From Tomocerus qinae (Eukaryota > Arthropoda > Collembola > Entomobryomorpha > Tomoceridae): 64,000 nucleotides of DNA. Below are positions 26,324 to 40,717 of this stretch, one piece after another. The notes beneath the pieces were generated by a model. The model was given only the letters and a program-made list of their open reading frames with translations. It had not been told where the DNA came from and did no database searches. The stretch spans positions 21,969,930-22,033,929 of the forward strand of contig CM034549.1 of the NCBI GenBank assembly GCA_020055645.1, in the 5' to 3' direction. Each line of letters begins with the position of its first letter. Position 1 is the first letter of the stretch. A program made the position numbers and the translations under genes.

Positions 26324-26498
26324 AATGTTTTAAGACGATATTACGTGTGAAATGAAACAAATAATGTGTCGAAATAACTTAATTTTAGTGTTCTCTCTAA
26401 ACTTTCGTAATAGTGATAACTAAAGTTTATAGATTAAATTGTTCCCTGTTTAAAATAGTATTTGTGAATGTTGTTTTTCTGCAATCTAATTTGCAATT

Positions 26499-26504
26499 AA
26501 TAAA
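26499..26504 (+). terminator. Poly(A) signal candidate for the repeat-protein gene
   Basis: AATAAA about 510 bp past the stop codon at 25990-25992, followed by a T-rich stretch (TGTTTTATTTAATAATGT). If used, the 3' UTR would include the fold-back element. Confidence 0.5.
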
Positions 26505-28370
26505 TGTTTTATTTAATAATGTAATGTAATCAGCCATTGGAAAAAGTGCGTGATAGAAACACGAAGGAGATAAAATTCAAATGGTAAAGTGTTTTTTATC
26601 TAAGAAGAATTCTATACGTAGTACGTAAGCCATAACTATACCAGTCTAACCATCCAAATATTTTCTAATTATATAAAAGTATCAAAATTTGATGCTTTTT
26701 TATTCGGCCAAAACAGAGTTTAATCGATAAGTTTCATTCTGAGCTGGTATGCAAACTATCGCAGGAAATTGTATTTAAATATTGTAGATGTTCTATAGAG
26801 ACATTTTCTAGATTGCTAAAATAAGCGTGTCTTTGTATTGCAGTGTGTATTTAATTGTAGCATTAGTGTAGTAGTGTAGTAGTAGTTGATATTAAGATGA
26901 ACGACCTGTGGAGAGTGAGTGGATGTGCAGAGCAATGCATGTCATAATTATTTATGGTTGACTGAAAAATAAAGATGCTGAAACGGAGAGGATGGAAGTG
27001 CAAAAACGGAAAAATATAAAAGGGTATAATAACATGAGGAACATACTTATATTAAGCCTATGTATACCGAGCATCCACAGCTACATTGTATTTGCACCAT
27101 CATGTAATAATTTCATTTTATGCACGAACAAGGTGTGGAAGTAGTATTCTTACAATGCACAGGGAGATTTCTTCCCATTCTACCCCTTTCTTTTGTACAG
27201 AAGTATATTGTTTGAATACCGGTTAAGAGCAGACTACTCTGACTTGGTACCACTTCCACCTAACTACCTAACCTAACGTTTGTATAATATTAGCAAATGT
27301 GCAACAGCTTGTAGTGTCTGTTTTGCGTTTGGGAGATCAAGCTAACCTTCCTTGTCCTTCATGCTACGAGATCCTTTGCCTTAACACTTTATTATTATTA
27401 GTCATATTGTATGAAGAGCCAATTCATTTTCACTTGTTCCGTCGTCAATATTATTTCCTACTCAGTGGGTTCTCCCAAGTGTGCTGGAAAATAATTTTGT
27501 TAAACTGCCTTTTACTGACGTTTTTCTCCGATAAGGTATACAATTTATTTTACAATTTGTTGCAATTTATAAGTTATATGTAATAATGAGAATAATATTA
27601 TGAAGTTTTGTTAATTTTGTTGGTGGCATACAATATGAGTGGGCCATAATCATTTTTAAAATAAAAATGTCTTGCTCAAGAAACAAATAAAATATTAAAC
27701 CACATACTGGTTTTTAAGAATGAACATACACATAATGTAGATTGAATATAGAATAAGTTAATTAGTTTTGTAATCCTTTGTAATGTTTTTGTAAATAATA
27801 AAAATTGCAAAACGGCATAACGAAAGTTGAGCTAAGCTGTTATCTCTATATTTGCTATGGTTTATAAAGTTATATATGACCAATCAAGTTTCATCGTCAG
27901 AAACTTTATAATTCGGTAATGGCAACTTACAATTCTAACTTGGTAATCAATATAAAAACTGTCTCAAGTGTTGTGTTGTGCTGAGCATGTGTAGAAAGGT
28001 TATGCTGAGATGTTTTTTAAATAATCTAAGTTTTCATTATGTCATTGTAGGTAGGAACAGTATTCTCCAGTTTCATATTTTGTTGTGTCGAGAATATTTT
28101 TGTATAGTGTAATATATTTTTGAATCGAGAGCATTTTGCAATTAACTTAGATTGCGTAGTTTTAAACGCACTAACGCATACAGGATATGCACTGAATACG
28201 TAACAGTCACTGGCCACTGGCATCAAGAGATCACTATGCATATAGTAAATAAATATAATCTTACCGTTTAAATTGATGGGGAAATAAGGAACTTGCACAT
28301 ACTTATGTTTTATCTCCGTATACTCCGTAATAACATAGTTTATTATGAGTATAAGCTCAAAGCAAAACAA

Positions 28371-28390
28371 CTTTCCTTAATTAAGGAAAG
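28371..28390. repeat. 20-bp perfect palindrome
   Basis: CTTTCCTTAATTAAGGAAAG reads identically on both strands with no spacer. It is isolated, with no recognised gene within 2 kb. It could be a dimeric factor site or chance. Confidence 0.8.
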
Positions 28391-31300
28391 GAAACTAGGG
28401 ATTGTGAGATGTAGCACACGAGCCGGCACAGAACAGCTAACTCTGTGGGAAAATAGACAAAAACTAGAATTTATTATCAATTTTGAGACGAGCTACATAA
28501 CATGATATTACATATGCTATGAAACATTAACCGTTCTGGAAATTAAGTATACAAAGGCTTAACAGCTAAACTTCTGTGGACATAATTTCTACAAGTAGAA
28601 TAAAAGATTCTTGTCTGAATGCAGCATAATTGCCTTAATAACATTTAGATTAATGTAATTTGTGTGCAAAAGGCGCAGCAATTGCCTATGTGTTTTGTCT
28701 GCATAATTCCTAAAGATTTATTGCTCATTCTACATCAGTTTTAATCTTAATAAAATTTACGAAAGATATTACTTTTTCATTTTGTAATCGTTATAAACTA
28801 AATGCTCGATTTATACAAAGTTAAGTGGGTCTTCAGGGAATTGTGATGCAAGCATTTTCAATTGCTTCACTTAAAAAAATTCTCCTGAAGGTGGTGTTCA
28901 TTAAAACCAACATTTTTAAACAGCGGATCTCACCGCAATATTTTTGTTGCAGTCTAATTTTTTTTGTATGTAAATGTAGAATGCAATGTAGACATTTAGG
29001 TGATTGTAGTTGAATGAAAGCTTATGTAGGCTAGACTGCTCTTTGTGTTATGTTGTGAATTTCCCAGGTACTTTTGCAATTCTTTTGTTAGCTCTCTGGT
29101 TTGAAGTTGGTAATCATGGCTTTTTCATAAACATTAACTCAAAGTTGACTGGAATTGTTAGAGAAAACTGCATAAGTACATGTATAATCTGGCGGTTTGA
29201 TTATTAATGCAGGTTTTATGCCTGTATATCTTTAACAATTCATGCCTTTGATGCACGCATTATAGCATGTACGTTTTTTAGCTACTGATTCATCTTTATT
29301 TTTTCATTCTTAATGCACGTACAGAAATAAATTGCTAAGCATTAATATATGCTGTGCTACTACCTCCTATGATATGGGTCTTATTATAGAGTGCAACGGG
29401 GAGTAGCAAATTAAGATTGAAACCGAGACCAGATAGGAGGTAAGGTCTTGGTAAGTAGATTCACATTTCACATTCATGCTTCTATGCAGGATTTAAATGT
29501 ATTTAAATACATCCGAAAGGAGCCTTAGATGCATTTTGTTGTGGAGCAACTAATTTTTTGCAATTAAACATCTGCTGGCTTGCATTCTATGATCTTTAAA
29601 TGTATAATTATCCGAGAGTTTTTGCATTAATTTTCGGGATTCAGTGTAAAGAATTGGGTACCCAAAAATTAATACTATGACAGAAGCATCTGGGGTCTAT
29701 GGGGCTAAGTGGAGCCTATATTTAACATTCCTGTAATCAAACAAAGATAATCAACAATGGAAATTGTAAGGCTAAACATTTAGACAAAACGTGCATGCAA
29801 TGCATTCAGAAGTCAAAAGAACCTGTCCATGTGTGGAAAAACGGAAAGCTCAGAGGATAATAGGCAGGAAGGATGTGAAGAATGTGATGAGAACTGAGCT
29901 GTGTTATTAGAAGATATTTTATTTTAATGTGGACGAATAACTTAGTTCTCAGCGTATTAAACCACCCGACCACTTGCCAGGCTTACCGCTACCATTTAGG
30001 ATTTCGATGCTATTTTGCAATTGCAGCTCATAGTGTGTTAAGTCTATTCCAATTTTTATTACAAACCTATCGTTAAACCTTAACTATAAATTACATTAGG
30101 GATAATATAATGTGATTTAAAGGAAAATTACATTATAATACGGAAAGAATAGATATGTAGATATTAGAGCCTTGTATGATACCATTAAAGTGATTGCTTT
30201 TGTGGGAATGCATTAGACATTAAAGAAGAGGAAAGTTGGAGTACAGGACAAAGTTTGACATTCAGAAAGACAAGGAGTACATAATAAAATGACGGTGACG
30301 AGAAAAGAGGGTTCAAGCTCTACTGTGGATTGGTTGGGGTACTTGTAAGTAAAACCTCAACTTGCTCAAGAAAACTAGTAAGCATAGGATTCTAAATTGT
30401 TCACAGGGTAGAAAACTTACATACGCTGCGTTTTTCTAGCATAGAAAGTTGTCCGTCTAAAACTTTGGTCTCAGACACTAAAGATGAAAAGTCATCGTGG
30501 GCAGTTCACTTCATAACCCTTAGTATCTCCATTCAGACAGCTATAGTTATAGTATCACTCGTATTTTCTTCATTCCTAAGGAATTTAACTCTTCAAGTGT
30601 ATGCTAGAATAGCACAGGTTGGTTAGTAATCCTATAACGTAGAGTCAAATGAAATTTTGGTTAGATTTTAAAAGACTATCTCCGTATGCTAGCGGGCATT
30701 AAATGTACAGTAGATTTAAGTGTACATGCCAGTGCATAAGAAAAGCTTAGTTAGTTCATGCATGTAGATAGAAGATAGTAGGAGTAAAGAAAGATGGTAT
30801 TAGTCTGAACATGATGCATAGTGTATCTATAGATTAGAGAAGGAAAGGGAAGTAGTTTAGCCTTTAACCCTTGCAGAGAGAACAAACCTTTTTGCTTCAC
30901 ATCCCTTTCCCCCTATCTCCCGGTTATTATAAGTCACTGTGTGATACATGAATGAGAATATGATGCTTATCACGAATTTCAGGAGAGCACAGTGGGTATT
31001 GGGCGAAAAAATAACGCTAGTCAAAAATGAGTGATGGATGCTGACGATAGTGACGAAGGACCTACTTATTATTTTATGTTACCAAAAAACTCTTATATAG
31101 ATGTTTGTTTTTATAGGCATGAGATGATCAAGAGAATATTTTCTAGGCTATGTTATGAATATTTTATTATCTTGGCCTTCAATTTGTGGTTTGCCAGTGT
31201 TTAAACAGAGAAGTACGAAGACCCAAGCTAATTGTATTGTTTGGTGCATGAAATTGAGATTTAGTGGTTTGATTTTATTAAAGTATGGTTTGATTGAACG

Positions 31301-34300
31301 AGAAGGATTACTACAATGATAATGATTACCGGCAGAAGACATGAGTAAATAAACTTTTTACACTACCCAGACCTTCACCACTGACTAGTCTATTGGTTAG
31401 TCAGGGCAGTTAGCAACTATACCTAAATAACTTGTACTTTGATAAAAATTTGAAACATTTAAGCTCTGCAATGCAGTAAGAACTTGCTGTTTTATTCTTT
31501 GTTAGAATAAACTCACTTTATATAGATTAGGATAGTTTATATAGGATTTTGATACTCTATATATGGTTTGAACCACTCCAGGTGAACATATAACGAGTCG
31601 ATAAAAAGTAAACAAGTTTCAGTTATCTCAATCTGGAGATGTACCAGCGACTTTATTTGTATTCTTGCTATGAATGCAATTAGAGGATTTTTGTATGTAT
31701 AGCACCAACTGAGATCTCTCCAGAGCAAATATGCTTGGATATATTATAGGTGCATGTTTTCTGTGTACGGAATTCTCAATCTAGTGTAGTCGGCCAGTAG
31801 TACATCTACAGTAAAAACATTGCTGACTCTACTGGCTTTGGCAAATAGACAACATTGGAAAGATTATTATTATGCACAGCATTCGTCTTTAAATGGGTAA
31901 CAAGTAGCATAACAACAGGTTTCTATCATTGCAATCCCTCGTTATCCTATTGTCACACTGCAAAATTTTCTGTATTTATGTATCCACTAGAGTAGTAAAG
32001 TATGTTTTTGTTTTCAAAAATAGATTAAAGTCCCAAAGGTATATCTTCTTGATGAAATTCTGCTGTTTCTTGCTAATAAATATTGAAATATTTGGAATAA
32101 GGTATTCAAGAGGTGATGCGCTATTATAATTTACAATTACAAGGTTATCAGACAATAAATTATGACAGGACGACCGTTAGCATTTACGTCTGTACCTTAA
32201 TGCTGCATTTATCTACGTAGAGAATTAGTATGAATTATACAAGTGTAATATCATTTACTTTTACGAGCTCGTATAGTTGCGATAAGTTATTTTATAAGCT
32301 GTGCCTTTACATATTACATCAAGATTCAAAGTCCAAGTCCTTTTTCCAAATCCTGTGGCTCTACTGAGCATGAGGGTATGTCGTGTTTCTATCGTGGCAT
32401 CTTACTTGTATATTCCAGTACCTACTACATACATACCTCATTCTAAATAATATACTATGCATTTCCGAATACTAGATTTCCTTTGTTAGTTCTCCATAGA
32501 TTTCTGTTTACTATGAAGTTTGGGGTTACTATACTACTATGTTTTGTTGTGGAGCAGTTTGTTGTCTTTACAAAGCTGTCTTTGTCTATGAAGCAGTTTA
32601 GTTAATGTATTCCTCAGATGGTTATGTAAGTTACATAGGGATGGAGGCATTTGTTTTTAAGTACTTACAAAGTTATATGTGCATCAACATCAGAAACTTC
32701 TATTGTGTAGAGCAACTGAGTTAATCATATTATACAGGGATGCTGAGTAGGTATTTAAATCCTAAGTTATATAGATAAGGGATAAAGAATGTAACATTCA
32801 ACTTCAACTTCCAGGTTGCAGTTGTTTGTGATATGCATTAGCAGGAAGTAAGGCAAAGGGGGAAATTGTTGAGTGCCTTTTTCCTTCATGCTTCAAACCA
32901 TTCCAAGTACTTAGGGTAACAGTTGCATGAGACAAAAATATTATGATTTAGGTATGCATTTTCTTAAATTGTAAAAAAACATCTTGGGATTTTATTACGT
33001 ATTTATACAGCTCTATAAAATTCCCGCAGTTTGCTAACAGGATGCTTTTTTATACAAAATAATATTGCTACACCTGTAATACGTAGATCGTACACAAAAT
33101 GCAAAATAAATAAGACCAATTGCTTAAAGCTACCAGAGAAATTTTTTAGTGGGCTATAGCAATGGCGTGTTTGTTTTTTGTATTTGGAGTACGAAAGTAG
33201 TTATAGTACGTAGTAAGCTGTCAGTATACGCAGTGGACAATACATTGGTGTGGAAGAGATTTGGAATTAATATGTCATTAGCGGTAAACGTCCTATTGAA
33301 GGCTAAATAACTTTTATTCGCGCACTGATTGAAGGTTTTTGTGTCTGCACACTATAGATATAACAAGCATTATGTACATGTTTATTGAAGCGTAAAAAAT
33401 GTGCACTGCTTGTGGTATAGAGTGAGAAGTGAGTCATTCCTGTGTATGAATCAGAGGCATAATGAGCTCAAGAACTTGTGTATGTATGTAATGGGGTTGT
33501 ATATTTTACCGTCTACCAACTCAGGGTGCGAATGAACAGCCCATTATTGCTGACATAGTGTACATTGTTATTGTTTCTATTGCTTGGCTGGCTACAGGTA
33601 ATATACGTTTAATATCAGGTTAATTTGGCACTCGGAAATGACTTCTGTTATTCTCATAACAAAAATACATGCAAGATAATTTATTCTGTATCGATACGTA
33701 CCACGTTTCGTTACCAATACCTTTTTTGCCTGTTCCTGTAGTGGATAAAAGATGTAAATGCACTCTGACAGGTTGTGGGATTTATAAAAAGTGATTTACC
33801 CACGGAAAATAAAAAAAATTGGGCAAGAAGCGCATTTTTGTTGAATAAATAGTTAGAAACCAAATTGCAAAACGGAAGACGTTTGATAAGTATGTGGTTA
33901 GGCATGCAAACACGCAGGACAAAGTACATTGGCTAGAGGACACAGAGAAGTCGTCACTTTGTGCAATATTGCATAAGAAGTTGCGGTTGAATGATATAGT
34001 GATTTATTTAATGACATGGAAGTGAGCACGTGGGGAAAATGCGGATACTTGAGCTTTGATATCTTTATTAGATGTGGATTTTATTAGTTAATTCTAGTTC
34101 TGCTCTTGGGTAATTGAAAGCGATTAAATGGGCTAAAAATAACCAATAATTATAATTAGAGCTGGGAAATGAATTCTGTCAGACATAGTGCACTGTTTAT
34201 AGGGAATAATCTGTATGTGTAGCAGGGAGATCAAAACCTATTTCTACATAGCTACGTGTAGTTGGAAAGGGGCAGAAGGGCAAGTAACCACTTGCCTCAA

Positions 34301-36997
34301 GTCATCTTTACGAGCAACAGGGAGTTGAATCTATATCGTAATAGGCAACTATTATATGCCAAATAATAGGCATAATAGATATAGTAGGAACATTTTATTA
34401 TTCTTATCTGTATATAGTAACTTATTGGAGAATATACTGAGCTTTTAAACCCTATACCCATTTAAATGGTATTTTGAAGTACTATAAAGTTTTGAGGGAT
34501 GCCCATGTGGATGATCACTTTCTGACATAGTGATCGCATATATTACAAAAATATATCTATATATGGTTCAGCATAGTAACAAAGGAGATATTAAAATTAG
34601 ATGCATTTTGTTGAGAATATACAGATAAACTCCTTACACTACTATTCCCTGTTCCGTATGCAAAGACTGTCAATGATATACTTCTCTAATTTACATATGG
34701 ACAAACGTTTACACAGCTTGGCACTTTTAGTAGCATTGTTAGAGTACATGTGACTGGTGCGTGATCCTGAATCTGTCTGCTTTGCTTCATTGTCAGTTCT
34801 TTTGAATTCGACAGCTACCTATCAATCTCCTATGTACAACCTGCAGTGTAAACTGTATTTATGTTTCCGAATGACATATCAATATGTACAATATAATACT
34901 TACTTGCTCATGTAAAACATTTAACTACTATTTACATACATTGTCCACATTATTCCTTCATGATCCATAAATTAATACTGCATAATCGTCTTTTTTTAGC
35001 TAAAGACATAAAAATATGAGTTTTTATAAAGAATTATATATTTCACTGAACTTGTATTTCCTCGAGGATAGTCGGCTATCGACTGTAGGCCGAATCATTT
35101 CGTGCACGTACTACGAGGACTGACCCACTTACTATTCATATTCAATGATGTTGTGCCATCGAATTTTATCCGAGATCAAAGGTCAATAATAAGAATGGAT
35201 AGCCTTAGGATTATACTTGAGAGCTTTCAAAAGGTACACAATGAATATGTAAATGCATGCAATGACGACATGTTCGTGGTGTGCATGCTTCCTTATAAGT
35301 AGTTGATGCATCCTGGAGGGAATCACTTTCCTGTGAATTATAAGTTCCTGATAACTTTATTGTGTCCATAGTCCACTTCTAATGACATTTTATTGTCAAC
35401 ATAGTCTCTCCGTCCAGACATTATACTCGTACCTATATACAGTATCTATCACTGTAACATAACACTTGCATGCACAAACCTAATGCTTTTTATCTCCTCG
35501 TTACTAGTATTGACTTACCGATCAATACAACTAAGTATTAATAACCGATAGCATCTTTACATTTTTATGCATTTAAGATTCAATTACACTTAAGCTATTG
35601 CATGCTGCATACTACATACAATATTGTATTCTATAAGCAATATAGTAGGTAGATAAAATATAATATTACACAGCTACACTGCCACAGTAGGTAATAACTA
35701 ACAATATTTATATCTTTTAAGTAATGGACTGTAGATCGTTGTGATGTATTTCCGTTATATAATACCAAAACCACAATTTCAGTGCAGGTTTTTTAATGAT
35801 AGTCCATTGACTGAATGACGGTCACATGGATGACACGATGTAAACATGCTTTATTCATTTCTTAAAAATGAATTAAATGGACTAGCCCTAACTTACAAGG
35901 TACAAAGATTTCTGGGAGAGGAACAAGTTCATTCTCTATGTGCGTAGTAGTATGTAATAGCAAAATAATCGACCTTTAATCTGTTATTTGTGTTACTACA
36001 ATGAAACTTTTTGAGCCTGTTAAAACGGTAATTTATGTACGATGAAACTAAAAATCGTAGAAGCAAGATAAATTACATTTATTCATATCTGTCTGTTTTG
36101 ACTACTTTTATTTGGTAGGGCAGATAGAACAGGTAAACAAATAAGCTTTTATTGTGACAGGTGTAAATATTGATGTATTTGTTAATCAAGTGTCAATAAT
36201 GGTTAGGATTTGACAAAAAAACACGAAAAACGTATCATGTTATTCGTTATCGGAAATCAACTGAGATAGTCCTTATGTATGGCATTTGGCAAAGAATCGA
36301 CGATTGCAAAACGTAAATATCAATATGATTGCATCATTTCCCTTCTGCGTAATTTACATAGTAAGGTTTCCTCGCGGTTACACTATACGATGGCCAATTC
36401 ACCTCTATTGTTCTTGACGAGAAAACGAAATTCGTCACTCGAAGCCTGTATGGTTAATGCACCTACACTCCTACTGTAATAATGTTCAGAATATAAACTT
36501 TGAAAATTGTTTATTTACTCTGATTTCACTTCATTTTATCGTTCTTTGAATAATGAGCAAGCATAAACAAAACTTTAATGTGATTGCATTTTAATGGTTC
36601 GTTCGTTTTATTCATTTCACATAAGCAGCAAGTTAATAGAGTTTTATTATTGCAAAAGCCAGGCTGTTTGTGTATTTTTTGTATTGTCTGTTTATACGGT
36701 GCATCATATCGTTATTGAACTTTGAGCTCATTGCTCCATTCTATGCATTCAAATTTCACGTGATCGTTTGAGTATTTCTATTTCTATCTCAAGTTTCATT
36801 GTCCAACCTCCGCAGAACATTACCTTTGGAGCAATTCATGATAAAATTAGAAACTGAAATATGTCATGGACTACTTCGGTTAAGATTGCGTGAATTTACA
36901 CAAGAATTACATAACCACGTCCACGGTCCAGTGTAATGATGTCTGTGTCTGTAATGTGTAGTAAAAGTCAGTTTCAATAGCCGGTCTGGAGTAGTTA

Positions 36998-37079
36998 TCA
37001 GTATCACTGCACTTGTTTGGTTGGGACGAAGAGCAACTTCCAGGTTCCAGACATAGGGAATTGGATTGCAAAGGGGAAA
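36998..37079 (+). promoter_or_regulatory. Possible non-coding first exon with initiator-like start
   Basis: A TCAGT-type initiator word (TTATCAGTATCAC) near 36998 is followed by a less AT-rich stretch ending in a consensus donor AAAA|GTAAGTGAGC at 37079/37080. No TATA box is evident upstream. It could be a distal 5' exon of the membrane-protein gene at 41.3 kb; this is speculative. Confidence 0.2.
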
Positions 37080-40000
37080 AGTAAGTGAGCTTTAAGATCT
37101 TCTATTATAGGATTATTATACAAAGTTTAAATACACGGGACATGCATGGTCATTAATACTTGAGTAGAGTATGTTGAGGGGACTTTTCCATCTTGTGTAG
37201 CTACAATGCGGTGGTGTAAGCAATATTAATAAGTTAAGTAAGTGTAAGTACTGTATTCACGGAGAAATGGAGATTGGGTAGAAATGGTAGGGACAATGCC
37301 GGAGGCTGAACAGTTGGCCTTGGTTGCTCTACATTAACACAACTACATTCGAAGCTCAAGACTTGGTAACCTGATACCATTTTCTGGCGAAGTGACAGAA
37401 ACACAATAACCCGGCATAGTCTTCCCTACTCTCAAATATTCTATCAGTGGGTTTTCTTGACCAGTTCTGCGTTCACTCGGTTGATTTACCGATTTTTTCC
37501 AAAAAATCCGTTGAATCATTTTCTACGATTCCTGTTACGTAAGTATTCAGCTACCATTCCTCTTCTCAAATTACGGATATCATAGCTATTATTTAAGCTA
37601 CAGATCCTAGATATTTTTTTGACATCTAACAAAGCCCTATAATTCATCAAAGGTGTGCTCCAAATACTTTTAACGATCAGTTTCAGTTATTTTTTGCAAA
37701 CTTTTCTTGGTAGTCATTAGTTAGAAATCTAGGATGCGTATCTCCAGGTATCTACTTACTGCTCGTAGCATTTTTCTTTTTTGCCTAAAGGATAAATCCG
37801 GTTCTTATTTACCGAAGCGGAATTTTAGTTGTTAGTTATGTTTACTTTCTTTGTTCTTTGAATATCTTGCTCAATATTTTCCTTTCTCAACATTCACTTT
37901 ACATATGCAATGGATGAATGTTTCACTTTCCTCCTGAAACAAAGTAAACAAGTATCACTTATCGTAGCACGTAGGATTCCCGTACCCCATCCACTTCATT
38001 AATATCGACTAAGTACTTGCCAGTTAGAATTAAAAGCATACACAGCTGTGTCTTGAATTGATATACCTACATTATAAAAGATCAATTTCCATGAATTTTC
38101 TTTGAACAACGCTAGAGAAAAGCATGCGCTTTCATTTTCGACATTTTGAAAGTTTTTCCTCTCACCGTTATTGTTATTCTCACGGAGTCAATTAAGTTAA
38201 TTTCATCTCATTGTCAGAAAACATCCATGAATATTAATCAGAGCGGCTTCTCTCAAGAAATTAGGCATTCCTATTGCACACACGTTTTTTCTATGCATAC
38301 TGATGCTTTGCTAATACCAATTTGTAGACTTTGTCTCCTCGTCCTCTCCGTCTTGCGTAATTATGGCGAAATGTTGGTGTAGATTCGTTAAAGGGCAACG
38401 GGCTCTTATTCATACTTACATCTATCTATATATTAAAAAATTTGGTATGCACATGCTAACTAAGGGGCATAAGTAAAAGTTAAAGGACATGGTCTATAGA
38501 AAGCGAACGTTATTTCACTGTCCTACCACACATATAAATTTCATAGCTATTAAGTAGAAACTATATAGTACTTATTATTTATATAAAACCGAAATATGTA
38601 TAGCCATCCATAGATAAGCTTGTCAGATGGAATCTGAAAGATGTGCGGTTTTGGTAGTCAGAGAGAGTAATGTCATATTGAATGTGGTATAGTTATTTAC
38701 GTGCTATCACTGATACACATCAACCTTAGTCACAATTCTGAGTATAAGATAAGCTGCCAATAAAATACAAGCAGGTCTAAGAAAGCATCAAGTTTAAGGC
38801 TGCATTACATGCGACTCTCCAGTTTGCTTACATAGCATACACATGTACTTTCTGCTACATTACATCTTACATCCATATGTAGTGAAACGTGGCAGAATGT
38901 GCCGTAAATTTCAATGAATCCAATCATAGCATGGCATTGCAATGGATTCGATTCCCATAGCACAGGCTAATAGCTATGACTTTATTTGCAAATCTAATCT
39001 GCGGAATCAAGTAAACATGAACAGAATGGGTTATATTATTATAGCTCTATTCACATGTCCAATGTCACTTTGCTCGGTGCTGAACAAGCAATCCTATTTT
39101 TATAAGCACACGGCTTTAAAAACTCAGTTATGCTGATGGATTGCTGGATAGACGTTTAGTAGCCAATTGCCAACCGAGCTTATTTTGTGATACAATCTTT
39201 ATATCCCTAGATTTTTCTTTCCCTGCACTTCTAATACTTCAGATTTCATTATTTCACCCAGAATGCTGTTCTCAGGCTTTTTGCTTTTGAAACATCTCTC
39301 TCAATCCACTTGAATGTCAAACCACCTACTCCAAACATTATGTCGTTGTTTATTTTGTCATTAACTTGTCCACAAATGTATATTACAAGCAGCACGCATA
39401 TCCATCCTTCGTGTTCACATCTATAGAAAGAACCAAAGCATAAAGAGGATAATCTACTCTAGCATAAATTAAGTTGACATTTATAATTCTGTAATTATTG
39501 AAGGTTTGTGACCTTATAATTTCCATGCTTTGACATTCAACTACACAATGCTGTATTATTCTACCTATGGTATTCTGCATCTGTCAAAGTCATTAACAAT
39601 ACACATTCAGATGATATTTTACTTTAGTTTTTATTATCCTGCAAATATAATACAGCAGAATTTCTGCCATAATCTATTATATACAACACAGGGATGCTTA
39701 AGCAGTTCAGTCAGTTTAGCTTGATTGTGACTTCAATATACACTACTTAACTCATTTTATCCACTACAATTACCATATTAGTATAAATTTCATCTATTTC
39801 CTTTCTGAGAGTTATCTACGAGAATAATTTACGTCATTTTAATTTCAATGCACATTATTTGTTTCGGGAGTGCGAATTGAATTAAAAGTAAAAGCATATT
39901 TGTTAAATAATTTCAGTGTAGATTATAGATAACATCATTATTAGCCTTCAGTTATTCTACACCACGTTCATAACTTCTCTGCATCAAAATACTATGCGAT

Positions 40001-40609
40001 GAGGTAGGTAGGTTCAATGAAAGTTCTGGGTCTAACTCGAGTTGAAGTATTGCTAATGCGTCCTTTTAGCAGTTGAATAGCAGGATATCTAAATCCATTG
40101 GTGAAGTAAAGCAGTAAAACGTTTTTATCATTTATGAAGATATGTCAGATATTTTTCACTGTATGATATCATAAGTTGTGAGTAGCATAATGTTCTGGTA
40201 TACAGCTGGGGAAGGTATTTATGGTTTTGTACTAGATGCTTGAAATAGCATAGATGTTTTCAAATATTTGGATTAGGTTATGTGAGTGAATAGTAGAATA
40301 TTTGATTGAATGAAGGCATTAGCCTGATGAGTGTTACAGATTATTTGATATGCGCCTTAGTTGGTTGATAATTCGTTAACTTTTTTTCTGGATGTGGTCC
40401 TATTGATAAAGATTTAAGCGCACAATTCACCCCAGATTGTTTTCATGAGAAACAAGGGAGGACCTTGACAATCCCCTTTGAATTGAATCGGTCAAAGTAT
40501 CCTAACTTGTTTGGCGCATCGAGTTTTATTGATATAAGTATTAGTGTATAGTAAAAGTTGTGATATATATTGTACATACGAGAAGGTTCAGGTTGGGGGC
40601 TTATGAAGG

Positions 40610-40625
40610 ATTGAGCCGGCTCAAT
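40610..40625. promoter_or_regulatory. 16-bp perfect palindrome upstream of a TATA box
   Basis: ATTGAGCCGGCTCAAT is perfectly self-complementary and lies about 60 bp upstream of the TATA box at 40687. The GC-rich centre in an AT-rich region and the proximal-promoter position make a dimeric transcription-factor site plausible. I do not recognise the factor. Confidence 0.5.
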
Positions 40626-40686
40626 AGCGATACACTTTACTTAGGGTTTAGTATGTTTTAGTGAAGAGTATGTATAATAGAATAAG

Positions 40687-40717
40687 TATAAATACAGCTT
40701 TGACATATTGTACAGTG
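40687..40717 (+). promoter_or_regulatory. Candidate TATA/initiator promoter of the membrane-protein gene
   Basis: TATAAATA at 40687-40694 is followed about 25 bp later by ACAGTG at 40712-40717, close to the arthropod initiator TCAGT. The spacing is right for TATA-directed initiation. A small 5' UTR intron is possible, from a GTGAGT near 40739 to an acceptor (CTTTCTTTCGCACAG) ending near 40813. The coding start is 590 bp downstream. Confidence 0.5.

Larger units (their letters stand above)
26530..40600. other. 14-kb gene-poor spacer
   Basis: No exon with family resemblance was found on either strand. Open frames are short (mostly under 80 codons) and low in complexity. Items noted inside it are a 20-bp perfect palindrome at 28371-28390 and a possible non-coding first exon ending near 37079. 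Some stretches, for example around 29.8-30.5 kb, are rich in purines on the plus strand. Very short coding exons could have been missed. Confidence 0.5.

Noticed and set aside
26120-26350. 76-codon ORF
   Set aside because: It runs straight through both arms of the fold-back element, so its openness reflects the inverted repeat.
27010-27148. Short ORF starting MRNILILSLCIPSIHS, signal-peptide-like
   Set aside because: Only about 36 codons, with no cleavage or amidation sites after the hydrophobic stretch, unlike the candidate at 50.8 kb.
36279-36479. 66-codon plus-strand ORF (MAFGKESTIAKRKYQ...)
   Set aside because: Balanced composition drew attention, but there is no recognisable domain, no nearby promoter and no conserved splice partner.
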